The notes beneath the pieces were generated by a model that was not told the origin of the DNA, did no database searches, and saw only the letters and a program-made list of their open reading frames with translations. This document shows, in pieces, positions 18,801 through 26,355 of a stretch of 26,355 bases of DNA (position 1 is the first letter of the stretch; every line of letters starts with the position of its first letter). Location: positions 1 through 26,355 of the forward strand of contig JALLBK010000566.1 in NCBI GenBank assembly GCA_036940085.1, read 5' to 3'. Both the position numbers and the translations under genes were made by a program. The DNA is from Discostella pseudostelligera. Lineage: Eukaryota > Bacillariophyta > Thalassiosirophyceae > Thalassiosirales > Thalassiosiraceae.

Positions 18801-20257
18801 ATCTTGGTGCAATGGAATCTGCAGTAAGGTTTCAGGTGGAGTATTGGAATAGCGAAGGTCGAGAGGGCATAAAGGAGGGTGATGTCTTTGTATCGAATCA
18901 TCCACAGTTGGCCGGCGGCTCCCACCTCCCAGATATTACAGTCATCACACCTGTCTTTCACGGTGGAGAGATTTTGTTCTTTGTAGCTTCACGTGGCCAT
19001 CACAGTGACATTGGTGGTATCACGCCAGGATCTATGCCGCCACACTCCACTAGCTTGGAGGAAGAGGGTGCAAGCATTGTTGCATTCAAATTGGTCAAGG
19101 ATGGGAAGTTTCAAGAAGAAGGAATCACGGAAATCCTATCAAACCAAAAATTTGAGGGAACGCGTAATCTAAAGGACAACCTCAGCGACCTTCGAGCTCA
19201 AGTAGCCGCGAACAACTCCGGAATTCGTCTACTCCAAAGTCTTGTCAATGAAAATGGGCTTGAGAATGTCAAAGCTTATATGTATTTCATTCAACACAAC
19301 GCCGAAACTGCTGTCCGAAAGATGTTGAAACGCTTTGCATCTGCACATGGAATCCGCGCGACAGCGATTGACCACCTTGATGATGGAACGCCTATTCAAC
19401 TTGTCATTGATATTGATAGTAGAACAGGAGGTGCCTGTTTTGATTTTGAAGGCACGGGACCACAAATGTTAGGTAACCTCAACGCCCCTCCAGCGGTCAC
19501 GTACTCGGCAGTCATTTACTCCCTACGAAGCCTTATAGGTCAAGACATTCCATTGAATCAAGGATGTTTGGCCCCAATTGAATTCAAAATCCCGAAATAT
19601 TCACTGTTGAACCCCTCGGACGATGTTGCTGTCGTGGGTGGAAATGTTCTCACTAGTCAGCGAGTGGTCGATGTCGTGCTCAAAGCTTTCAAAGCTTGTG
19701 CAGCCAGCCAGGGATGCATGAATAATCTCACATTCGGTGACGACAGGTATGCCTTCTCTATTCTCACATGCATGTTTCCTTAATGCAACTGATAGAGCAT
19801 TGTATTTATCTCTCCTCAAAGGTTTGGATACTATGAAACGATCGCAGGCGGGGCAGGCGCCGGCCCAACATGGGAAGGTCGCAGTGGCGTTCACACTCAT
19901 TGCACCAACACTCGAATTACAGATCCTGAAATATTGGAGAGGAGATATCCAGTGCTATTGAGGCGATTTTGTCTGAGAACTGACAGTGGTGGAGCAGGAA
20001 TGCACAGGGGTGGGGATGGTGTCATTAGAGAGATTGAACCGCTACGCCCCTTGATTATGAGTATTTTGAGTGATCGTCGAACACTTCCCCCCTACGGTCT
20101 TGAGGGTGGCGAACCAGGCAAGGTGGGTAGAAATCTGCTGATTAAAGAAGGTGAGATTGCATTCAATATCGGAGCAAAAAGAAGTGGATTAATTAAAGCA
20201 GGCGAAAGACTTGTGATCGAGACTCCTGGCGGGGGAGGGTACGGTATAAGTGCATGA
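15853..20257 (+). CDS. OXP1: 5-oxoprolinase (ATP-hydrolysing), HyuA-HyuB fusion
   Basis: Opens 5-oxo-L-proline to L-glutamate with ATP, a step of the gamma-glutamyl cycle and glutathione turnover. Exons are 15853-16379, 16474-16702, 16786-18352, 18432-19746 and 19822-20257; the introns are 94, 83, 79 and 75 bases. The product is 1357 aa against about 1290 for animal and yeast enzymes. The HyuA half has the ATP-site motif [13 protein letters not shown] (about 67-79), [15 protein letters not shown] across the first junction, and [16 protein letters not shown] near 415. The HyuB half starts near 838 ([20 protein letters not shown]), contains [17 protein letters not shown] and ends TPGGGGYG. The extra ~45 N-terminal residues hold a hydrophobic [13 protein letters not shown] segment resembling a plastid signal; starting at Met45 (15985) would give a cytosolic enzyme of 1313 aa. 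The 3' end lies only 145 bases from the convergent TRAPPC1 gene. Confidence 0.96.
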
Positions 20258-20402
20258 TGAATTTCGTATGATTAACATTACTGTCCTTAGTACTGTTTCT
20301 AGCATACAGTTCGCCGCGTAAACACCCCCACTTCTTGTGCATAGATTGTCATTTCATAGGTTGTCGTTCATTCCATTTTACACCACAACAACCAACATAG
20401 AT

Positions 20403-21048
20403 TCAACGAAACCACGGCATAGATGCAAGATATGCATCCAATTTCGACTCAAAATTTGTTGACTTGATATCAAACCGCCCAGATTTATTCTCCTTCCCCT
20501 CCACCGGGTCGACCTGAATATCCTCGGGACGATACAATGGTGATCTCACGACACATTCCACCCAAATATCGGAGTAAATGTATTTCAATGCCGTTTGGAA
20601 AGAGGTTTTGGTGTTATCTGCCCCCGGAGCCCGTGCACCTATTGTATTCATAATGGGATTGTTGTTTGTATACATCGCTATTCGAAGACCTGATATGGTT
20701 TCGAAGCAGTGGAGTGTTCCAGCACCCGTTCTTACCGATTGCAAAGCTTACAATTTAACATATATTGTCGAAGTAAACGATAATGTGAGTGAATTGAGCA
20801 AGCTTGCACCATGGACAAGGAAATTGCTTCCAACATCATATATCTTTCCAACACATACCTGGTGAGCCGTTCTCTGGAGTGAGACTACCGACCAACTCCC
20901 GCAGACTGAACAGCATACCAAATATCAATTTCCTCTGTTCCGACAATTGTTCGGCATCTTGCGTCGATGATTGTTTCAAGGAGGTGTATCGTTTTGTAAA
21001 GAGGGTCTTGCCCTTTCGATCGAAAATGTGAATGGCGTGAACCGTCAT
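20403..21048 (-). CDS. TRAPPC1: TRAPP complex subunit 1 (TRAPPC1/Bet5)
   Basis: A core subunit of the TRAPP tethering complex, which acts as nucleotide exchange factor for Rab1/Ypt1 in ER-Golgi and intra-Golgi traffic. Exons on the minus strand are 21048-20859 and 20746-20403, with a 112-base intron (GTATGT...GTAAG, phase 1), giving 177 aa; human TRAPPC1 has about 145. The longin-like N terminus TVHAIHIFDRKGKTLF is followed by KLIFGMLFSLRELVGSLTP, then LHCFETISGLRIAMYTN and ALKYIYSDIWVECVVRSPLY. The end, FESKLDAYLASMPWFR, matches the family closing motif (RLDSYVRSLPFF type). Extra length comes from a loop (IGARAPGADNTKTS) and a charged insert near VDPVEGKENKSGR. The acceptor after TTGTAAG was chosen because it keeps phase and places LQSVRTGAGTLHCFE where relatives have their strand. 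Its upstream region holds the 21.3 kb regulatory cluster. Confidence 0.93.
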
Positions 21049-21554
21049 AATTATATTCCAAGCCTATTCAATGGGTAATAGCTAGCCGTTAGGCCGAGCG
21101 TAATCCACAACAACGGAGCAAGAGATGTGATGAGGGAAAAAGGGCGTCGGTCGTAGCGAGGTTGATGGGGCCTACTAGATCTAGAGGTACGTCGCGGCGG
21201 CCATGGTGGCTTTGGACTTTGACTTAGGACATGGGCTCAACTTCTCTCCCGCCAAAATAAGCCGCGGCACGTACCCACTCTCCCGCCAAATAACTTCCAC
21301 GTGTAAGTTTTTAATATTATGGCGGGAAATCTTTGGCTGTGCTTTCCCGCCAAATCGAGCATTCAAACTGCTTGAAACTGCCAGTGTCACTGCTTCGTTC
21401 TTCGATACCCCTCCTACTCCGGCTTCTCCTACTCCTCTTCTTACAATTCTAGAGAGACGAGGATGGAGCGAATAGATCGATGTGTTATGCAGTTGGCACC
21501 ATATTAAATGGGCTCTTACGCTCTTACCAAGGTAAGATTATGCACCATTACTTT
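21049..21554. other. Intergenic region upstream of TRAPPC1 and downstream of CFAP58
   Basis: 506 bases between two minus-strand genes: the promoter side of TRAPPC1 and the 3' side of CFAP58. It holds the CACGTG/E2F-like cluster listed separately. A short open frame at 21203-21475 overlaps that cluster and is not believed to be coding. Confidence 0.4.
21245..21356. promoter_or_regulatory. CACGTG and paired E2F-like cluster upstream of TRAPPC1
   Basis: Contains CTCCCGCCAAAA (21245-21256), CTCTCCCGCCAAATAAC (about 21278-21294), CACGTG (21298-21303), and a perfect 10-base inverted pair, TGGCGGGAAA at 21320-21329 and TTTCCCGCCA at 21343-21352. It lies 200-310 bases upstream of the TRAPPC1 start (21048, minus strand). 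The order CACGTGTAAGT, then ATGGCGGGAA, then TTTCCCGC matches that of the 12.2 kb cluster. Confidence 0.5.
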
Positions 21555-24221
21555 TTATTGCACACTAGTTTTGTTGGAATGCGACGATTCCGTCACCGAT
21601 AGCAAGTCTAGGTCCCGTTCTTTTACAAGTGTCTCCCGTCGTTTCAGCTCAAAGTATTTTCTTTTGAAGTCGTTCAGCTCTGTTGCTAGCCTTTCTATTT
21701 CGCGCTTGTACTCGTTGACCTAAAACCAGTTGAGCAATGAGTAATAAAGCAAATTTTCTCGTTAAAGCAAGTTGAGAGTGGACACACGTGCACTCACCTC
21801 CGTCTGATTCATATTGAGTTCGCCTGCCATTGCCTTCATCTGCTTGACCTTTTTAGTCACATCTTGTTGGTAAGTGTGTAGTTGCTCAACAATCTCCGGC
21901 CCTGGCTGCCTGGCCAAAATCTGTTTCATCTTCGTTTGTTGTCGCTCCTGCTCTTGGATGATGGAGTTCTTCAGCATAACCTCCTCTGTTTTTTGTAGCA
22001 GCCTTTTCTGAAGAATATGTATCTTTTGAATCATATCATATGCCTGCGGGTCAGATCCCTCCAACGTGTGCCATCTGTGAACATTTAACGGATTCTCTAA
22101 TTCATCTGACATGGCCTTTACCTTCAACTTCTCTCGCATCAATTCCTTTTGAACAAGAGTGAGCGTCTGAGATAGATCCTCACCCCCAGCTTGACCACTG
22201 GTCGTCGTCGCCATTCGTTTCTTCAGGTCTCTCATTTTGATTTTCAATATACGAATGTCGTCCAGTCTAGCGTTGTATTGGTGTTCGCCTCTGCATCGGT
22301 TGTTCTGGAGAATCTTATTTTTTTCGTACAGAAGGGCAATTTCATCGTTACGGCGAATGAGGCTCGAACCAAGAATATCACGTTCTTTCAATATACGATC
22401 ACATTCTTTTGTCTGAGCTGTCGCAGTTTCCTCAATTTCACGAATTGAATTGTGGAGGCGCATAACTTCGACTTGTTGTGTTCGGAGACTTGCTTCATTC
22501 TCAGAGAGTACAACCTTTAATTGAGATATTTCATTACTGTAGAGTTCATTCTGTGCTCTCTCTTCTCGATACGCAAACTTTTCTTTCTGCAGTTCAGAAT
22601 CCTTCGTCGAAAGTTGAGATCGAAGGGCACACGTCAAATGCTGTTTGATCTTCGTTTTTTGCTCGGCGTCACAGAGGGCATTCCGAGTATCAGCCAGTTC
22701 TTTCAGGGCGTTATTCAACTCATGTCTGATCGACTCTTGTCCCTGCTTCGTCACTTCGACTTCACTCCGTTTCTCCGCAATTCGTTTCGTTAATTCGATC
22801 GTTTTGCATTCCATCGACTTCAATTCATTAATAATTCGCTGCCGTGTAACTTCTGATTCTTCGACTTGTTGCCGCAGTCTATTGCACTCGCCTTCTAAGC
22901 GACAAGATAATAGTTCTAGTCGTATAGTCCCATCCTTCGCCTCAGCAAGCTCTTGCTCTATTGATTCAATTATTTTCCCCTTCTCTTGAATTTCAGACTC
23001 AGTTTGTCTAACAATGTCCTCTAAAGTTCGTATGCGGCACACCTGGAGTTCATTATCACGATGGAGCATAGATATTTCCTTACTGGCTTCGTCATCTTTC
23101 GTCCTCAAGTTTTCCACTTCCTTGGCGAGTAACAGTGCCTCGCCGTCGGATAATCGAGTAGCAGCGTTAGCATCATCTACTAACTGCTCGAGTTTCAGGA
23201 CAGCCCGTCTTTCGGCCTCGAGGTCATGCTCCAACTGAGCCTTCTCCGACATCATCCGACTCTGATTCTCTAGCAACTGTGCGTGTTGGAATTGTGTTTG
23301 AGAAATTTGTTCAGCTTGGGCCGAGATGATTTCCTTTTGATCCGATTTCGATTTAGCCAATTTGTCCGACAGCGATTTCTCTCTCTCTAGTTCTTGTTCC
23401 ATTAATGTCGCAATTTTTTTCGACTCTTCTAAGCTTGTTTCCATTGCCACTGCCTTGCTCTGATACACCGATGCAGCATATTGTAAATCGATACACTCGT
23501 GTGTTTTGAACTGTAGCTTCGATTGCGCACTCTCCAATTCCTGCTGGACATGGACTCTTCGTTCACTTTCGCGTGCAATCTCTGCATTCTTTTCAGATAC
23601 GCGCTCTTTCAATATGCAATTACTTTCAAGCAAATCTCGTTGGGATGTCTGGAGCTGTTCACATTGACTTTTCACCGTGTGGCTCTCAACCTCTAGCGAA
23701 TTTATTCTTTTATCCGCGGTAGCTGCCTTTTGTCTCCACTCTGCCACATCACACGAGAGCTGCTTGATTTCGTTATCTCGACAAACGGTTGCTGTGTCAA
23801 ACTCAGCTAAACGAGTTGTTATGCGGTGCAATTCTTCTTCCAACCTGCGGATCGTCGCCGTGCCGCTACATTCTTTTGCATTTGCCGACTCTAGCAATGA
23901 CTGAAGCGTTTCAACTTTGCTGGCAATGCATTTGTTAGAAGACTGCACTGAGTCAAGGTCAGCGACAGTGGTGTCATGCCGAGCCTTAAGCTCCTGGTAT
24001 TCCTCAACGATACCAATCTCACGAGCAGATGATTGTTTCAGCGCCACGAAAAGGGACTCATAATGGTTTCGAAATTCTTTAAGATCGATTGTGCCGGCCT
24101 CGACAATGATCGCATTCAAGTTTTGCAGGAAAGATTCAGCCTCACGTTCAATTGAATCGGAAGCAGAGGATGAAAACAGCTGAAGCTCCATCGAGACGAT
24201 GTTCATGTCCTCATTCGTCAT
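21555..24221 (-). CDS. CFAP58: Cilia- and flagella-associated protein 58 (CFAP58)
   Basis: A long coiled-coil axonemal protein needed for building and beating of motile flagella. Exons on the minus strand are 24221-21798 and 21719-21555, with a 78-base intron (GTGAGT...TTTTAG, phase 0), giving 862 aa; human CFAP58 is about 872. Nearly the whole chain is heptad-rich coiled coil. The diagnostic part is C-terminal: HRWHTLEGSDPQAYDMIQK, IHILQKRLLQKTEEV, then LARQPGPEIVEQL and KQMKAMAGELNMNQTE. This continues across the junction as VNEYKREIERLATELNDFKR. Without the second exon the protein would read into the intron and stop after ten odd residues. It sits 76 bases downstream of the MOCS3/UBA4 gene on the same strand, so its promoter must be very short or overlap that gene. 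Presence of this gene implies the organism makes a flagellated stage. Confidence 0.95.
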
Positions 24222-24297
24222 TGTCGATTTTCCCCCTCGCCTTGTTTGGTTTAAAAAAAGGAAGATTGCACCTGGACTCAGCAGGAGTATTCTCTAT

Positions 24298-26223
24298 CTA
24301 GTAATGTGGAAAATCTGCATCCACCGTTTCAACCCAAGAGTTCAGACCTCCTGATATGTTATAAACCGAATGAATCCCATACGCATTGCCATCGTCAATA
24401 GATTTTTGTAATATTCTAGTTGCCTCTGCTGACGCTATTCCTCTACGACATATGCAATACACGGGTATCTCCCCTCTTGACAATTGTCCAACAGTGTCGA
24501 GTTGCAATTCTAACCCGTCTAACGGTAGGTTTATGGCGCCATCCAAAGAACACATTTCATATTGTCGTGTCTGACGAACATCAAGAAGTACATGTTGCAG
24601 GCCATTTTTGCATATGTCGCTGTACTGTAAACATGAAACGTTTTGCTCTGCGGCTAAGGTCCCTCTTGGTGGTAGGACGCAGGCACTCGGAACAGGCCCC
24701 CGCACATTCTCCATTGACCTTTCACTGTCCACCATTGTCTTAATTATTGCATTTGGAGAGCATACGGCGCAATTCGTTATTGGCGGAGGTTTCTTGATGC
24801 TGTGAAAGGAGCAGTGTAGTGAATCATACATCATTAAACGATTGTGCATGATGCTTCCAATGCCTGTGACGACCTTCACAACCTCTACAGCCTGCAAAAT
24901 TCCAATAGCTCCTGGCACCATTCCCAAGACACCATTGTCACTGCAACTCTTACATCCCTCCGCAACTACAGGTTTCGGATACAAACATCGATAGCAGGCA
25001 GTTCTTTTGGTCGTTTGATCCGATGCTCCGTCATTAGGCTGACAAAAATTATAAACTGTCAACTGGCCTTCCGTGCCCATGGCGCTCCCCGATACCAGCG
25101 GCTTGCCAGCCAGTACACAAGCATCATTCAATAAATAGCGTGTTTGAGGATTGTCACATGCATCTACTACAACATCATGGTTCGAAACCAGTTTCAATGC
25201 GTTCTTGGCATTTATGGCGATAGCCAAAGCGGTGCAGGACACTGTAGGATTCAGAGCGAGGGTCGAGTTCTTGGCCGAAATCGCCTTATTCAATCCTACT
25301 TGCCCAACTCTTTTCGATGCATCACTATCCTTATGAATAACCTGTCGATGTAGATTGGTCATTTCGATGCAGTCATAGTCGACAATGGTGATATGCCCAA
25401 CTCCTACTGCGGCAAGGTACATCAGAACAGTGGAGCCGATGCCCCCAGCTCCAATCACAAGTATGGAACTGGACAAGAGCTTCTTTTGCCCAATGACTCC
25501 GAATCCATCTTTCAAGAGGAGTTGACGCGAATACCGAGTGACTTGATCCGGTCGAAGCATTTGCACGCATGGGACGGGTGGAATGTCATGTACATGATCC
25601 GAGGTCGACGTATCTTTCCCTGAGGGACAGTTCTTACTGTCTCGTTCGTATTCCATTTCTTGAATTCTCTTCTTCAAGATAGCCACCTCATTTTGTAGCG
25701 CAAGTATTTGGCCATCACGCTCATCATTCATGCTATTTTGGGGCCAACTCTGATGCTGGTGCTCCGATATTGACGACAGCACCTCCCTTTGCGGTTGCAC
25801 TTCCAAATGAGTCTCTGCCGTCACATCTAGCAAATCATTCAAGTTATGTGAGTGTTGATTGAGTAGTGACGATGCCGCTCGACTTACTCGAGAGACAAAG
25901 TCAGCCCATCTGCGATACATCCAAATGAATGGTCGATCCCTACTGCCTCCAATACCAGCCCGAGATGGAATTGTCCCTTCCTCGTCATCTTCACATCCAG
26001 AAACGACGGAATTGCGATTGTTCTTATCATCCTCAACTGCAATCTGGCGAGTGAGAGATGCTACCAAGCCTCGATCGATCGTGCTGTCGAGGTCGGACAT
26101 CGCGCCAAAAGCAGAGCCGACAGCGGAGGAGCGGTGGCAACCCATGATGGAACTTTCGTCAATATCTTCATCGTAGCTCATGCTCATGGCGGATGCATCG
26201 TTCAATTTGTTATTGCGGGGCAT
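24298..26223 (-). CDS. MOCS3: MOCS3/UBA4: E1-like sulfurtransferase with rhodanese domain
   Basis: Activates the small subunit of molybdopterin synthase and/or URM1 by adenylation and then sulfur transfer, serving Mo-cofactor synthesis and tRNA thiolation in the cytosol. A single exon of 641 aa. A short coiled coil (QILALQNEVAILKKRIQEME, about 172-191) is the usual start of MOCS3. The ThiF/E1 domain spans about 229-490: YSRQLLLKDGFG, nucleotide loop GAGGIG (258-263), DACDNPQTRYLLND, zinc pairs CYRC (410-413) and CAVC (485-488), and the active-site cysteine in SCSDNGVLG (C427). The rhodanese domain spans about 530-641, with active loop CICRRG (C592) and the ending GGLNSWVETVDADFPHY. The odd part is an extra ~165-residue polar N terminus without recognised domain; human MOCS3 has 460 aa. 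Met165 (25731) would give a normal-length protein. Confidence 0.95.
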   Translation of the reverse strand: MPRNNKLNDASAMSMSYDEDIDESSIMGCHRSSAVGSAFGAMSDLDSTIDRGLVASLTRQIAVEDDKNNRNSVVSGCEDDEEGTIPSRAGIGGSRDRPFIWMYRRWADFVSRVSRAASSLLNQHSHNLNDLLDVTAETHLEVQPQREVLSSISEHQHQSWPQNSMNDERDGQILALQNEVAILKKRIQEMEYERDSKNCPSGKDTSTSDHVHDIPPVPCVQMLRPDQVTRYSRQLLLKDGFGVIGQKKLLSSSILVIGAGGIGSTVLMYLAAVGVGHITIVDYDCIEMTNLHRQVIHKDSDASKRVGQVGLNKAISAKNSTLALNPTVSCTALAIAINAKNALKLVSNHDVVVDACDNPQTRYLLNDACVLAGKPLVSGSAMGTEGQLTVYNFCQPNDGASDQTTKRTACYRCLYPKPVVAEGCKSCSDNGVLGMVPGAIGILQAVEVVKVVTGIGSIMHNRLMMYDSLHCSFHSIKKPPPITNCAVCSPNAIIKTMVDSERSMENVRGPVPSACVLPPRGTLAAEQNVSCLQYSDICKNGLQHVLLDVRQTRQYEMCSLDGAINLPLDGLELQLDTVGQLSRGEIPVYCICRRGIASAEATRILQKSIDDGNAYGIHSVYNISGGLNSWVETVDADFPHY

Positions 26224-26355
26224 TGTTTATTCTGGGACCCCCCCGTTGAGGCTGAGTGCAATGAGGCCCGATCACCTCCTACCATACCAGGCAATCATAC
26301 CTACTAGCCCGACTGCGTCGGGAAAGGGACTGCGTCGGCTAGCGCAGTGCGTGTG
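26224..26355. other. Upstream edge of the MOCS3/UBA4 gene
   Basis: 132 bases at the window edge, presumably the leader and promoter of the minus-strand MOCS3/UBA4 gene. A CTGCGTCGG word occurs twice near 26311-26338. Nothing else can be supported. Confidence 0.3.

Noticed and set aside
22191..23904. Plus-strand frames opposite CFAP58
   Set aside because: Ser/Phe-rich shadows of the Glu/Lys-rich coiled-coil coding strand.

Overview
This window is nuclear DNA of a photosynthetic stramenopile, most likely a centric diatom. The genes carry short GT-AG introns of about 75-165 bases. Four predicted proteins start with a signal peptide ending in an ASAFAP-like motif (AHA|FST, ASA|YTI, VRA|FAH, ASA|FQH), the signature of import into a complex plastid. 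A full-length CFAP58-type flagellar gene argues for a lineage that still makes flagellated cells, which fits centric diatoms (flagellated sperm) better than pennate ones. No species is claimed.

Layout. 1-2988: a gene-poor, pyrimidine-rich, repeat-dense stretch with three heptamer arrays, a tetramer microsatellite, a GGAGCA-type hairpin repeat and a diverged ~100-bp direct repeat. 2989-3060 (-): tRNA-Pro(AGG). 3360-4030 (+): ribosomal protein RPL9. 4352-4744 (-): small single-pass membrane protein. 5233-6264 (+): plastid VIPP1/IM30. 6839-8306 (+): plastid [4Fe-4S] ferredoxin-domain protein with a C-terminal four-cysteine module. 8307-9735: no gene seen. 9736-11230 (+): CELF/Bruno-like single-RRM RNA-binding protein. 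11571-12076 (-): small membrane protein with a cysteine-rich tail. 12799-13483 (-): unrecognised plastid-targeted protein. 14214-15472 (+): NASP-like (SHNi-TPR) histone chaperone, broken by one N inside a duplicated acidic repeat. 15853-20257 (+): 5-oxoprolinase, five exons. 20403-21048 (-): TRAPPC1/Bet5. 21555-24221 (-): CFAP58. 24298-26223 (-): MOCS3/UBA4, E1 plus rhodanese. Exon joins were worked out by hand from splice signals, reading phase and conserved protein sequence.

How the parts relate. These are independent nuclear genes, not a pathway cluster. Two themes stand out. One is plastid biology: VIPP1, the ferredoxin-domain protein, the 12.8-13.5 kb protein and possibly 5-oxoprolinase. 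The other is a set of noncoding sites. GGCGGGAA, or its complement TTCCCGCC, occurs eight times, always between genes, and matches the E2F/DP consensus. At 12.2 kb and 21.3 kb these sites form inverted pairs next to CACGTG boxes and share a 17-bp identical string. A third noncoding signal is three evenly spaced TGACGT boxes upstream of the ferredoxin-domain gene, resembling the CO2/cAMP-responsive elements of diatom carbonic anhydrase promoters. I see no mobile element with recognisable coding capacity, no CRISPR array and no viral gene.
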